The notes beneath the pieces were generated by a model, which was given only the letters and a program-made list of their open reading frames with translations, was not told the origin of the DNA and made no database searches. From Jaltomata sinuosa (lineage: Eukaryota; Streptophyta; Magnoliopsida; Solanales; Solanaceae), in contig QJPP01001784.1 in the NCBI GenBank assembly GCA_003996215.1, positions 248,001-312,000 of the forward strand: a stretch of 64,000 nucleotides of DNA. Direction: 5' to 3'. The position numbers were made by a program, and so were the translations under genes. Shown in pieces: positions 47,412-57,599 of the stretch (position 1 is its first letter; each line of letters begins with the position of its first letter).

Positions 47412-47598
47412 GTACGAGGAAGAACTAACAGAAATCATTAAACAAAAAAGACAAGAAATTACACATAGGAAACAAAGACTTAGTGAAAACATATTTGCAG
47501 GAGTATGCCATAAATCAATAGTAGCACAAAGGAAGGAGATATTCTACCTATACATAGAATTACAAAAACTAACATATAAATTACAACACAAATTATAA
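47404..47598 (+). CDS. Pararetrovirus small ORF 3
   Basis: 64 codons from the ATG at 47404, overlapping the end of ORF 2 by 8 bases; an upstream in-frame ATG at 47389 is possible. Lys/Glu-rich with 'EIIKQKRQEITHRKQRL' and 'LYIELQKLTYKLQ'. The stop at 47596-47598 is followed at once by an ATG at 47599 (TAAATG) that opens the CP region. Function unknown. Confidence 0.5.
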   Translation: MNKYEEELTEIIKQKRQEITHRKQRLSENIFAGVCHKSIVAQRKEIFYLYIELQKLTYKLQHKL

Positions 47599-49348
47599 AT
47601 GAATAAGGAAGAATATGTAATAGAAGAAAAAAACCTTTGAAAACCTAGAAGGAATAAAAATAAAAATAGTATTTTCTAATCTAGGAAGAAGATATAAGAA
47701 AATAGGAGAAACCTTGAACCTAATGCTAGAAAAAGAATCAGCTAAATTAGAAGATAGCTTAACGGCTATGGTAAGAATAATGAAAGAAAACGAAGAAATA
47801 GACAGGAAGAATGAAATAAATAAAATAAAACAAGAAGCAAAAATAGAAGTACAGAAAATAGAAAATATTAAAAATACAAAAATATTAGAATTAGAAAAGG
47901 AACTAGCAATGTTAAAAAAAATATATGAAAATAGACAAAAAGAAAAAGAACAACAAGAAAAATTACAAAATGAAATAAGATCATTTAAAGAAAAATTACA
48001 ACTAAAAGAAAATAACGAAGAACCTAATTTACCAGAATTAAGAATAGATGAAATAAATGAAACTAATGAAGAACAAAATTCAGAAGCAAGTGAAATATAT
48101 ACTGAATTATTAAAAGATATGGAATATGATGGAAATATAGAAATAAACATGAGTAAAGTAGAAGAAAAACCTAGTACATCAGGAAAAAGAGACCCTAAAC
48201 CAGGTCCAAAATACTATACAAAAAGTTATGAAAACTCGGATAGACAGGATAATATATGGAAAAAATGATATAATGAGAAATGGACACCAACTCCACCAGT
48301 AGAACAATATAACTTCTTAGATCTAGATTGTGTGACAGACACAAATAAAGTTATTCAATTATGGATGGGATATATAGCGAAACAATTAATAGACAACAAA
48401 ATAGGAATGACAGAAGTACCAGGATACATAGAAAGAACATTAATAGGAACAGTAAAATTATGGTTATTAAATTTAACAGAAGAAAGTATAAAAACATTAA
48501 GAAATAATAAAAACATAAACGGCGAAACAACAACAACATCGATAAAGATACTACAAAAATATGAAACAGCAATAAGAAATGAATTTAGTAGTATGATGAC
48601 AGAATACGAAGAACAAAATAGAGAAAAAACCATAAATAGAAATTTGATGATAAAATTAGAAATATGCAACATGTGTTATATAGACGAATATACATGTGTA
48701 TTTAAAGAATACTATTATAAAGGATCATATACTACAGAAGAAAGTAAGGAAATCAGACAGTTATATTTTACAAAACTACCTGAACCATTTAGTTTAAAAA
48801 TAATAAAAAGTTGGAAAGAAGCAGGACTGACAGATACATTAGGAGCCAGAATAAAATATTTACATCACTGGTATTCTAATACTTGCGAAGAATACAGAGA
48901 AAAGTTAAAAATAGAGAAAACTCTAATAAAAAATCTAGTATGTTGTAACAATAAAGTAGCACCTAAATTCGGGTGTAAAGATGAAATTAATTATTATAAA
49001 AACCCATACTCTAGAAATAAGAGATATAAATCTAAATATAGATATATAAACCCAAAAAGGAAATATTATGTAAAAAACTATAAAACAAAAAGGCCATATA
49101 GACCAAAACGAAAGCTAACAGAATGTACATGCTATAACTGCGAAAAACTAGGACATATAGCTAGAAATTGTAGATTATCAAAAAACCCACAAAGAAAACA
49201 AATATCAGAAATAATATTCGAAGAAAATGAAAAATATACGCAAATAAAATACATAGACTATGAACTAGATAGTGATGATAGTATATATGAGATATCAGAA
49301 GAAGAAGAAAATGAATTAGGTACTAAATCAGAACAAATAAATGACTGA
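47599..49348 (+). pseudogene. Pararetrovirus coat-protein gene, broken
   Basis: The ATG at 47599 stops after 13 codons; an A-run near 47627-47633 is a likely one-base frameshift, since the coding style continues in the next frame. From 47714 the N-terminal part is a long Lys/Glu coiled coil. An in-frame TGA lies at 48266-48268, after which the same frame runs to 49348. The C-terminal half has the capsid-like stretch 'VPGYIERTLIGTVKLWLLN', a Lys/Arg/Tyr-rich basic region, the CX2CX4HX4C knuckle CYNCEKLGHIARNC (about 49130-49171) and an acidic tail. This is the classic end of a caulimovirid CP. Two breaks prevent a full product. Confidence 0.8.
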
Positions 49349-49916
49349 GAAAGAAATACAAATAATAAATAAAGAAGAATATCTAGATGAAGAATCTACG
49401 GATCAAAAGATAATATTTGATTTTAACATATTTGACCAAATAAAAGAAAAGGAATTAGATTTAAGTGTGGATAAAATATTTAGTATACCAATTATAAGAA
49501 ACTTATTCAAAAGACAGAAAGAAGAATACTACGTAGTAAGTCAAAAAGAACATGTAATAGATTGTAAATATACACAAGGAAAAACAAAAATACCCCTAAT
49601 AAGCAGAAGAATCATAAATAAAGAAATACAAGATCTAAAAGTAAGAGATCCAATAAAATACGTACATCTAGGAGGAACAGAAATATTAATAAAAGCTTGT
49701 TTTAGAGAAGGAATAGATACACCAATAGAAATATATTTAGCAGACGATAGAATAATAGAACTTATAGAAAAAAGCATAATAAGCGCAGTTAAAGGGAATT
49801 TAATATACCAAAAGTTTAAATTTATAATAAGTGCTAACTATTCAGTAGCAGTATCAAATAAAAATATAGATAAATCTTTAGTATTATATTGGAATTATTC
49901 AAAGCATGTTACATAG
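49341..49916 (+). pseudogene. Pararetrovirus movement-protein gene, truncated
   Basis: The ATG overlaps the CP stop by 8 bases (ATGACTGA). 191 codons carry 30K-superfamily wording: 'KYVHLGGTEILIKACFREGI', 'TPIEIYLADDRI' and 'AVKGNLIYQKFKF'. Family members are usually well over 300 residues; here coding stops at a TAG at 49914 and no further similarity is evident. The role in a virus would be tubule-guided cell-to-cell spread. This copy is cut off at the C-terminus. Confidence 0.8.
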
Positions 49917-50889
49917 TTTGCTAGCAAATGGGAAAAGAGAGAAGAAAAACTTCTAAGAACAGTACTATCATGAGAGGGAAACCGTTGAGGCAAGAAGCCG
50001 TGTTAGGGAGCACCAAAAGTATGAGAAATACTGTTTAAAGAAGAAAAGTATCTGCTAAGTACAATGCTAGTAGTGACAAATAAACATGATATCTCAAACT
50101 CAACACCTTTTTCATATCAATGATTAATGGATGATGCTTTAATGTAAGCAAAAAAAAATTGATTAGACCTCGAAGAATTGGATTATGCCTTCCATACAAA
50201 CTTATAATATTGTTGGATCCATCACTACTTTTGGAGCAATAATTTGTCCAAACAATGCGAATTATTTAACATTCAAGCCATCGCATGCCAATAACACTAT
50301 CCAAAATTATTTCAGTTTGTAAATCTATGGACAAAGATGGTGGGGGAGATGAATGCGGTGTGGTGTCAATTAGGTTTTCAAATGATATGGTGCTTGTGCT
50401 TATATAGTATTAAATTGCTCATGACAATATAAAACACAATCTTGAGATGTTAATTCGTGAGATATGCTTGTTCATACACAAAAGTTGTTTGAGTAATAGT
50501 CTAATCTTATACTTACCATATTATTTACTATATATTTTTATTAAAATTTAATTTAACAAAAAGTTGGAAGTCATGCAATATATGTTACTCAGACACAAAA
50601 TCATTATGGCAATTTGTTTAAAATTTGGCACGCATGGCCTTTATTTTCATTAGTATTCTCTCTCCCTCTGCTCTCGGGGCAAATGAAAACATGACATATT
50701 TCTGTCCCTAATTAGTTCCGAAGTGAATTATTGTCAATGCCATTATCCTATTTTCCTAGTAATACACACGATTACTGGCATCGGCATGACTTCCGGGAAT
50801 AAAAGGTCATTAAAATTTTGCCTCCCACTCTTATCAAACTGGCATAAAATAAAGGTACTAAATTCGTTTAGATGAGTTAAGTTTTATTC
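49917..50889. other. No gene recognised
   Basis: AT-rich noncoding DNA with no ORF above 60 codons. 49918-50100 is purine-rich and may be further virus-derived or host DNA; I cannot tell. Confidence 0.4.
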
Positions 50890-51147
50890 ATTTCCTTCGT
50901 TCAATTGATTTATGTTACTTTCCTTTTCCTTTTTAATTCGTTTTAAGAAAAATGATTCTTTCCTTTTTTAAAAAGTTTTTAATTCTAACTTTTCACATGG
51001 CAGGTTTAAAATCACAATATAAGAGGACAATTTAATACATTTCACTTATATCTTTAATTTTATATCACACAATTTAAAAATCTTCTTCATTTTTTGAAAT
51101 TTTGTATTAAGTCAAAACTAGACAAAACAATTGAAATGGAAGGAGTA
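50890..51147. mobile_element. Stowaway-type MITE
   Basis: About 258 bp. The right end reads CAATTGAAATGGAAGGAG followed by TA; the left end 'TTTCCTTCGTTCAATTGATT' is its decayed inverted partner. It carries the usual solanaceous wording 'ACTTTCCTTTTCCTTTTTA' and 'TAAGAAAAATG'. TA target duplications are typical of Tc1/Mariner-derived MITEs. The left border is approximate. Confidence 0.65.
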
Positions 51148-51311
51148 TAATTTTTTTGAATTTACCTGATTATCCTAGTAAACTAGAAAACGAACTCAGA
51201 AAGATAACAATAATATATAACTTGCTACAACAATCGTTTTTTAAAAATATTTTATAACAGTTGCTATAACAACTACTCTAGGGTGTGTTTGGAAAGTCAT
51301 CTAATAATTGA

Positions 51312-51347
51312 AGTCTGTGTAATTACTAGATAGTAATTACACAGACT
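51312..51347. repeat. Perfect 16-bp hairpin near TIR end
   Basis: AGTCTGTGTAATTACT, loop AGAT, then the exact reverse complement. It sits 10 bases inside the left TIR of the 1086 bp element. Confidence 0.9.
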
Positions 51348-52060
51348 AATAATTATTATGACCTGTTTGTTTGCCACAATATAATTACAGTGTAATTACA
51401 AGTGTAATTACATACTTATATTATAATTTTAGGATAAGAGTTAATTATCAAAAATTAAAAATTAATATTTGATAAATACTTTATAAAAATATATATCGCT
51501 CTTGAAAATATATTAATTAATAAATATATATTTTAAATTAATATTATAAAAAAATTAATATATATTTTTTAAGTTAGTATATTTTAAATTAATTAATCGT
51601 AAAAACTAAAATTACATGATTTTAAAGAAAATCATGAAATGCATGTCTGACAAAAAGATTAATATTATAAATATAATGTCATAGAATTATTCAAACATTT
51701 AACAAAAATATAATATATCAATTTTAACTGAAAATTGAATGACATACAATGTGAAATAACAAGTCAATACTACTAAAGCAAATAAATTGGAACCGAAAAT
51801 ATAACATAGATTTAAAATTCAAAAAAAAAAGTTAGCATAATACTCTTTTGTCAAATTTCTACATAATTTGAATAAATATAATTCAAAAGAAAAGAAAAAA
51901 TTAAGTCTATAACCTCATTCGACAATAAATTTTACTTTAATAAAAAAAATAAGAATAGTAAAGCAAGTATGTTAAATGAAGAAAATAATTAAAAAATAAA
52001 TAATGCGAGCGATTGCATAGAATCTAAAAGGTAAAGGTTGGAAAATGAGAAGTAAAACAA

Positions 52061-52085
52061 TATATATATATATATATATATATAT
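52061..52085. repeat. (TA)n microsatellite
   Basis: 25 bases of alternating TA, followed by about 100 bases of AATAAAA-type low complexity. Confidence 0.95.
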
Positions 52086-52366
52086 TGCAAAAAAAATAAA
52101 AGTAATAAAAATAAAAAAGAATTTAAAATAAAAAATAATTAAAATAAAAAGAAATTAAAATAAAAAGAAAAAGAAAAATATTAAAAAGTAACCTTGTAAT
52201 TACACCATGTAATTACCAGCAATTCAAACTTCACTCTTGAGAATTGAAGAGTGTAATTACCCCCTCCAATTGCACCGAATTATCTGACCAACCAAACAGG
52301 CCAAATAATGTAATTACACTCAATTACATCAAATCTAATTTTCAGGATGACTTTCCAAACATGCCC

Positions 52367-52770
52367 TTAATCTTGATGTTGTCGTAATATCTCCGTTTTT
52401 GAAACTTGAGCTTTCAAGTTTTAAAGTTGTTGAAGTCATTCCTACTTTTTGAGATTATAGCTTCTCTTAGTCATTGCTTCTTTTTTTTTTTCAAGGCAAG
52501 GGAAAATAGAATAACGAAGAACGACTCCAATCTGTCACGTGAAAGACTCTCACTAATGTGGGTGAATGAATTAAGGGTGATAAAAAGGTTTTAAATTTAA
52601 GTTGTAGTGACTTAAGTTATTTTAATTGAGTAGAGGTGACAAAAATTAGATTAGGAATTAATGGGTTTTGACTCATTTTCTGAGTTGCCCTCAAATTTTT
52701 ATTTTTACACTTTGACCCATGGGACCCATTCCCCTTTTGGGAGAATTAAATAAAACCCTAATTACCTAAA
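52367..52770. other. No gene recognised; possible intron sequence
   Basis: Plain AT-rich sequence between the TIR element and the low-complexity tract. No ORF or repeat stands out. It could belong to a long intron of the PRE-type gene. Confidence 0.35.
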
Positions 52771-52835
52771 ATGGGATGGGGGGAAAATGACCGCCTCTTA
52801 TTTTTGCTTCTCTTCCTCGCGCCATTTTCAGGGCA

Positions 52836-52925
52836 TTCTCCATTGTTGTTGCTGTTGTTGTCTTCTTCTTCATCATCATCATCTTCTTCTTCTTCATCAT
52901 CATCTTCTTCTTTTTCTTCTACTCC
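52836..52925. repeat. CTT/CAT/GTT trinucleotide low-complexity tract
   Basis: Runs of TTG, CTT and CAT triplets keep several frames open on both strands and yield poly-Ser, poly-Leu or poly-Asp/Glu peptides. Microsatellite-like rather than coding. Confidence 0.8.
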
Positions 52926-53032
52926 CCTGCCCTCCATTGTTGTTGTTGCTGCTGCCACAACTGCTGGTACTGGACCAAAATTTTGGACCAAATTTGTTCG
53001 TAATCACTGGGCATTGCTTCATAGGTGATTTT

Positions 53033-53778
53033 GGTAAGTAAAAATAATGATTTTTAGTTCAATTTCTCATCTGGGTATATCTGCTGTTTTTCTGCAATTT
53101 TTAGTAGCGTATCCAACAGATGACCCATCTGTTGCAACAAATGATCTATCTGTTGGATTCATGTTACATCAGTTGAATCCAACAGATAGATCATCTGTTG
53201 CAACATATGACCTATCTGTTGGATCAAGCTACTGGTTCTGAACATGAATCCAACAGGTAAGTCATCTGTTGCAACATATGAGTGGTCTGTTGCAACTGAT
53301 GAGTTATCTGTTGCAACATATGAACTATCTGTTGGATCAAGCTATTGGTTCTGAACATGAATCCAACATGTAAGTCATATGTTGCAACAGATAATTCATC
53401 AGTTGCAACAGACCACTCATATGTTGCAACAGATGACTTACCTGTTGGATTCATGTTCAGAACCAGTAGCTTGATCCAACAGATAGGTCATATGTTGTAA
53501 CATATAACTCATCTGTTGCATCAAGTAACTAATCTGTTGCAGCAGATGACTTATCTGTTGGATTCATGTTCAGAACCAGTAGCTTGATCCAACAGATAGG
53601 TCATCTGTTGCAACATATGATCTATCTGTTGGATTCAATTGATGTAACATGAATCCAACAGATAGATCATTTGTTGCAACAGATGGGTCATCTGTTGGAT
53701 ACGCTACTGAAAATTGCAGAAAAACAGCAGATATACCCAGATGAGAAATTGAACTAAAAATCATTATTTTTACTTACC
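53033..53778. repeat. 746-bp inverted repeat built on palindromic minisatellite
   Basis: The first roughly 240 bases (from GGTAAGTAAAAATAATG) are the reverse complement of the last roughly 240, with only about five mismatches by eye. Inside, 53219-53330 is in turn the reverse complement of about 53370-53480 with about one mismatch. The interior is made of repeating words ATCCAACAGAT, CATCTGTTGCAACA and TGACCTATCTGTTGGAT, which are themselves near-palindromic. Transcribed RNA would fold into a long, almost perfect hairpin. Open frames here are side effects of the repeat. Confidence 0.92.
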
Positions 53779-54590
53779 TGTTGCAAAAATCAAAATTTCA
53801 CTACTTTCACAACAATGTTCAAGAACAAGAATAACAACAACAATAAAAATTCATATTTCACTGAAGATACACACACTATTTACAAATATACAATCATATC
53901 AAGTGTAAACAAACACCACAAATTAGGGTTTCTTTCATTTTTAAGCATAAAACAACAAAATCATCAACCCACAGTTTCAGTTTCAGTTCTTCTTCTTTTT
54001 CTTCTTTAATCAAAACTCCAACTTTTTAAAAACCCTAACTTTTCAACTTTTTGAACCAAATAAAAGAGAAGACTTTACCTGAAAAGAGATAGAAAGAGGA
54101 GAGCAAAGGGAGATCGATTCCCCTGTTTCGTCGGAAAAATAACAGAGAAGAAGAAGAAGAAGAGAGCAAAATCGTCCTTAACAGTTGAGAGCTTTTGGGA
54201 GATGAGATTTTTTAAAATTTGAAAGAAAGAGAATTGGGGGGAGTTGAATTGGGCCTTTTTGTATTTTTAAAAAGATTAAGAAGTTTTAAAAATATTAATT
54301 GAGTCCCCAATTAACTTAACTAATTTTTTAAGTGTCTTTGACCATTAGGCTTGGTCAATGTCACCAAAATTAATTTTGAGACTTGAGAGTCACCTTCCAT
54401 TCAATTTTCTCTAATAACAAACTTAAAGTGATAGTAACGGCTCAGAAAAAGCAATTATTAACTTGAAAAATAAAATAAGTTACCTATTATAACATGTTAA
54501 ATGCACTGATAAAGTAAAAATTCTCCATGTTTTCCATGTATATAAGTTGTCACTTTACTTTTATTATGTTAATTCTAATTGACATTGCAG
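53779..54590. other. Noncoding; presumed intron upstream of PRE-type exon
   Basis: No gene recognised. 54120-54170 is GAA-rich. The last 50 bases (54541-54590) form a T-rich tract ending GACATTGCAG, a good 3' splice site for the following exon. Confidence 0.5.
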
Positions 54591-54743
54591 GCATCAGCAA
54601 CAAAGGTGCTCCAAGAAACTTGTAACTACATTAGAAGCTTGAGCAGAGAAGTGAATGACCTTAGTGATCGACTTTCTCAGTTACTATCCACTATAGATAC
54701 TGACAGTCCAGAAGCTGCAATTATCCGCAGTTTAATAATGTGA
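54591..54743 (+). CDS. PRE/ILI-type atypical bHLH, terminal exon
   Basis: After the splice acceptor TTGCAG the exon reads in phase 0 for 50 codons to TGA: 'ASATKVLQETCNYIRSLSRE', then 'VNDLSDRLSQLLSTIDTDSP' and 'EAAIIRSLIM'. This is the helix-2 and C-terminus of the PACLOBUTRAZOL RESISTANCE / BANQUO / ILI1 family: small nuclear HLH proteins without a DNA-binding basic region that sequester other bHLHs and promote brassinosteroid- and gibberellin-driven cell elongation. Family members are about 90-100 residues in two exons; exon 1 ('basic-less' N-terminus and helix 1) is not visible upstream in this window. The exon is undamaged. Either exon 1 lies beyond a long TE-filled intron, or this is an orphan. 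Confidence 0.88.
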   Translation, partial: ASATKVLQETCNYIRSLSREVNDLSDRLSQLLSTIDTDSPEAAIIRSLIM

Positions 54744-55359
54744 TTAATTATTTTTATTTATATATTTACAAGTATTCTACCACCTTAGCTGTTTGTTTAA
54801 TTTCTTCTTCCTCTAGGTTCTACTAGTTACTAGCTAGCTAGGCCAATCGTGGGTTAGAATTAATATAGAACTGAGATATATATAAGTATGGGATCCGATC
54901 CGATGTCCCCTTAGCTACGGACACATGCTTGTAATTATGTTTTCTCACTATAATATACTATAAGATGGACTTGCACTTTAGAAGTCCTTTTTACTAGTTT
55001 ATGTTTTCCATTAATACATGTTGAAGCAAGTTTTCTTGAGTGAAAGGTCTATAGAAAATAACCTTTCTACTTTTCAAGGTAGATGTAAAATCTGCGTACA
55101 CTCTATCCTTTTTAGATCCCAATTTATGAAATAATACTGATTATGTTATTATTGTTGAACATGTTGAACAAAGAAACTTTCAAGCAGGAAACTGGTAAGC
55201 CAACAAAACAGAAAAAGAAAAGCTAGTTAAAGGGCACTTTCTTAACTTCATGTAAGCATGCAACGACTTTTTTCACTGAATATCAATCATTAAAAAAGGA
55301 GAGTACTTCCTACCTTCACGTTGTAAAGACTAAAATAAAAGGAGAAAGGAGAGACGGAG
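54744..55359 (+). other. Probable 3' UTR and flank of PRE-type gene
   Basis: AT-rich, no ORF. 54744-55020 would be the 3' untranslated region. The polyadenylation site is not clear. The region ends at the gypsy LTR at 55360. Confidence 0.4.
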
Positions 55360-57543
55360 TGTCACGATCCAACCCGCCACGAGTAGCACCCATCCGAAAC
55401 TCCCGGATGAGCGAACCAATTGTCAACCCAACACTTAGTGAATCTAATAGCTCAAAATCAATTGCATTAAAATAAACTATTCAAATCAAAATACTAATAA
55501 AATAAGCTCCTGCGAAAATACCCCTAGAAACTGAAAGTCGTTGTACCAAAATATCTACCAAATGTCTAGAGAACGGGGATGCAACTCCAAAAATAAGAGT
55601 TTAAGTCTGAAACAATGGACTAGAACTAAACTGGAGGAAACCATGGTAGCCCGAAAGAAGTAGCTCACCCTTGGAATCTGGAAACGCCGGGACTATAACT
55701 GAGGTCGCGTAGCAGCCGCCGGAAGATGTCCTGAACTCACAAAAAGAAAGCAAGTGCAGAATCAGTACACAATCATAGTGTACTGGTAGGATCATTGGCC
55801 AGCTCCAATAAACAATATATGAACAATAAATCAAAACTGAGTAAGCAATACAACCATGCAGTAACAAGCCAGCAACATAACCCCAGACTCTTAGTCCTTC
55901 CTCTAACTTACCCACTACATGAAACAAGTTTAACAATCATCACAATAATAACAATGACAATAAGCATATACCCTTTTTAGCAACCCGGACCAACCAAGGA
56001 TCCTTAGAACAACCTCTAAGTATTTAACATGCAATTTTCGGTCCACACACAAGGACCAATCTCACATTTAAATACAACTATCCGGCCTCTCAAGGACCAA
56101 CATGCAACGTTCACAGTTTCAAACAATCAACCCGGCCCACTCATAAAATCATCGACAAATGCAATCAACAATATAAATGAACCCGTACAAGGTGTGGTAC
56201 CCAAGCCAACCAATATAGAACTTGTACCAGGCGTGGTACCTGAGCAAACTAATAAGTATCACGTACCAGGCGTGGTACCTGAGCCAACCCAATGACACAC
56301 AAGTCCAACAGCCAATAAATAAATGAAAAATATCACACTTGTAAAATCAACAAGCAACAAAATCAAGTTCATTCACATGATTGACACCCGGACACTTAGA
56401 CATTCATAATTTCATTCCTTAAACATACAAACCACATACATTACTAAGCTAAAGTTATATGCACACACATTGCATTTGGAAAGACAATAACTATCACCTA
56501 CCTCGAATAGCTTGAAAACTCTAGTGGACCGGAGCCTTCCCATTTTTCGAAGCTTTCGCTTGTGCTTGGTCTAACAATGATTATAAAATATACTAAAATC
56601 AGTCTAATGGTCTAAAATTATCCGGATTATACTCAAATACTAATCCCCAGGCTAAACCATGATTATTCCATCCATCTCCGGTCATTCCCACCATTAATTC
56701 ACCTAAAAACTATCATTTTATGAATACAATAAGAAAATAATAATATTTTAATTATGAATAAGAGATAATAATCATAACCCAAGAATTATACAATCTAGAA
56801 TCTCCTTTTCCCACCAGATTCTACCATTCTAGGTCAATCTAAACCTTTTGCAAGCCCAAAATTACCATTTCTAAAGTCTGGGAATCGAAATACGGAAGTG
56901 GAGAGCGAAATTCTTACCTTTTCGATGAAGTTTGGTGGAAAATCAGTGAAAATCCCCTCCCTTCGCCTATGCCTTTCCCCAAAATATTCTTGAGAAATTG
57001 TAAACGTTTTTGGGAAAATTTCTTCATTAACTGTGACTTATTATGCTATAGTGGTCTATACACTACTATAGCGGCACCGCTGTAGCGGACTAGATCACTA
57101 TAACAGTGGTGATCGACTTTGACTTTCTCTATAGTGGGAATTTTTCTGCTATAGCAGTCAATGCTGTAGCATGGTGTCAACCTCTATAGTGGTTGACATG
57201 AAACATAAACTCAAAAAATCCCCCAAAATTTCCCATTTACAACACACTTTAAATCCTGACGTCTTGAATACTCCTTCACGCCAACTTTGATACCGGGAGT
57301 TCTACTCACCGAAATTTACTTCCGAAAAGTCCTCTGAACTCCTTAATGTATTATCTAACAAAAAAACTAGCTCAACATAAGATATATTACCCAATACTCA
57401 CCCACATTACTCTAGACTATACCTCACTCAGAATTCATCCGAGACTAGCCTAGCCCAAAATTTTCAACTCCCAAGCCTGGAAGTTTTCTAACCTAAAATT
57501 TTGCACGAATGATTTACCCATAATGATAGAACATGTCATTACA
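55360..57543 (-). mobile_element. Gypsy-type 3' LTR (2184 bp)
   Basis: Plus strand TGTCACGATCC to CATGTCATTACA, minus-strand LTR. It shares the GTACC.GGCGTGGTACC units (three at 56184-56288), the CTATAGCGG-type cluster (57047-57195) and the closing 'TTTGCACGAATGATTTACCC' with 3082-6335 and 14660-17623. The element's pol follows on its right, so this is the 3' LTR; the 5' LTR is not in the window. Confidence 0.8.
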
Positions 57544-57599
57544 ACAGATATCATTTAGCGATGATTTGTCCCCGAAAGATCAAGCCCAAAAAAGATGAT

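Larger units (their letters stand above)
46984..49916 (+). mobile_element. Endogenous pararetrovirus fragment (Caulimoviridae)
   Basis: About 2.9 kb of compact, plus-strand, very A-rich coding: three short ORFs overlapping head to tail, then a broken coat-protein gene and a truncated movement-protein gene. CP before MP is the arrangement of cavemoviruses and solendoviruses; solendovirus-like insertions are well known in Nicotiana and Solanum. No protease/RT/RNase H or transactivator is present, so the fragment covers less than half of a typical 7-8 kb genome. Breaks: a frameshift near 47630, an in-frame TGA at 48266 and loss of the MP C-terminus at 49916. It is not capable of producing virus. 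Confidence 0.8.
51281..52366. mobile_element. Non-autonomous TIR transposon (1086 bp)
   Basis: Terminal inverted repeats of 21 bp (51281-51301 and 52346-52366) match at 19 positions, beginning GGG(T/C)(G/A)TGTTTGG. Flanks CTA / TTA could be a decayed 3 bp duplication of the PIF/Harbinger kind. Many subterminal GTAATTAC palindromes lie within 150 bp of both ends. No transposase. The middle is A/T-rich low complexity with a (TA)n run. Confidence 0.75.

Noticed and set aside
47593..48150. 185-codon minus-strand ORF rich in Phe, Ser and Ile resembling a membrane protein
   Set aside because: Antisense of the Lys/Glu coiled-coil part of the pararetrovirus CP gene; A-rich codons read as T-rich hydrophobic ones.
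52771..53028. ORF with long poly-Ser/poly-Leu run, and an acidic ORF opposite
   Set aside because: Trinucleotide low complexity keeps several frames open on both strands; no domain and no homology-like motif.
53047..53764. Open frames on both strands reading repetitive 'SVATYDLSVG'-like peptides
   Set aside because: They mirror each other because the DNA is an inverted minisatellite; there is no independent coding evidence.
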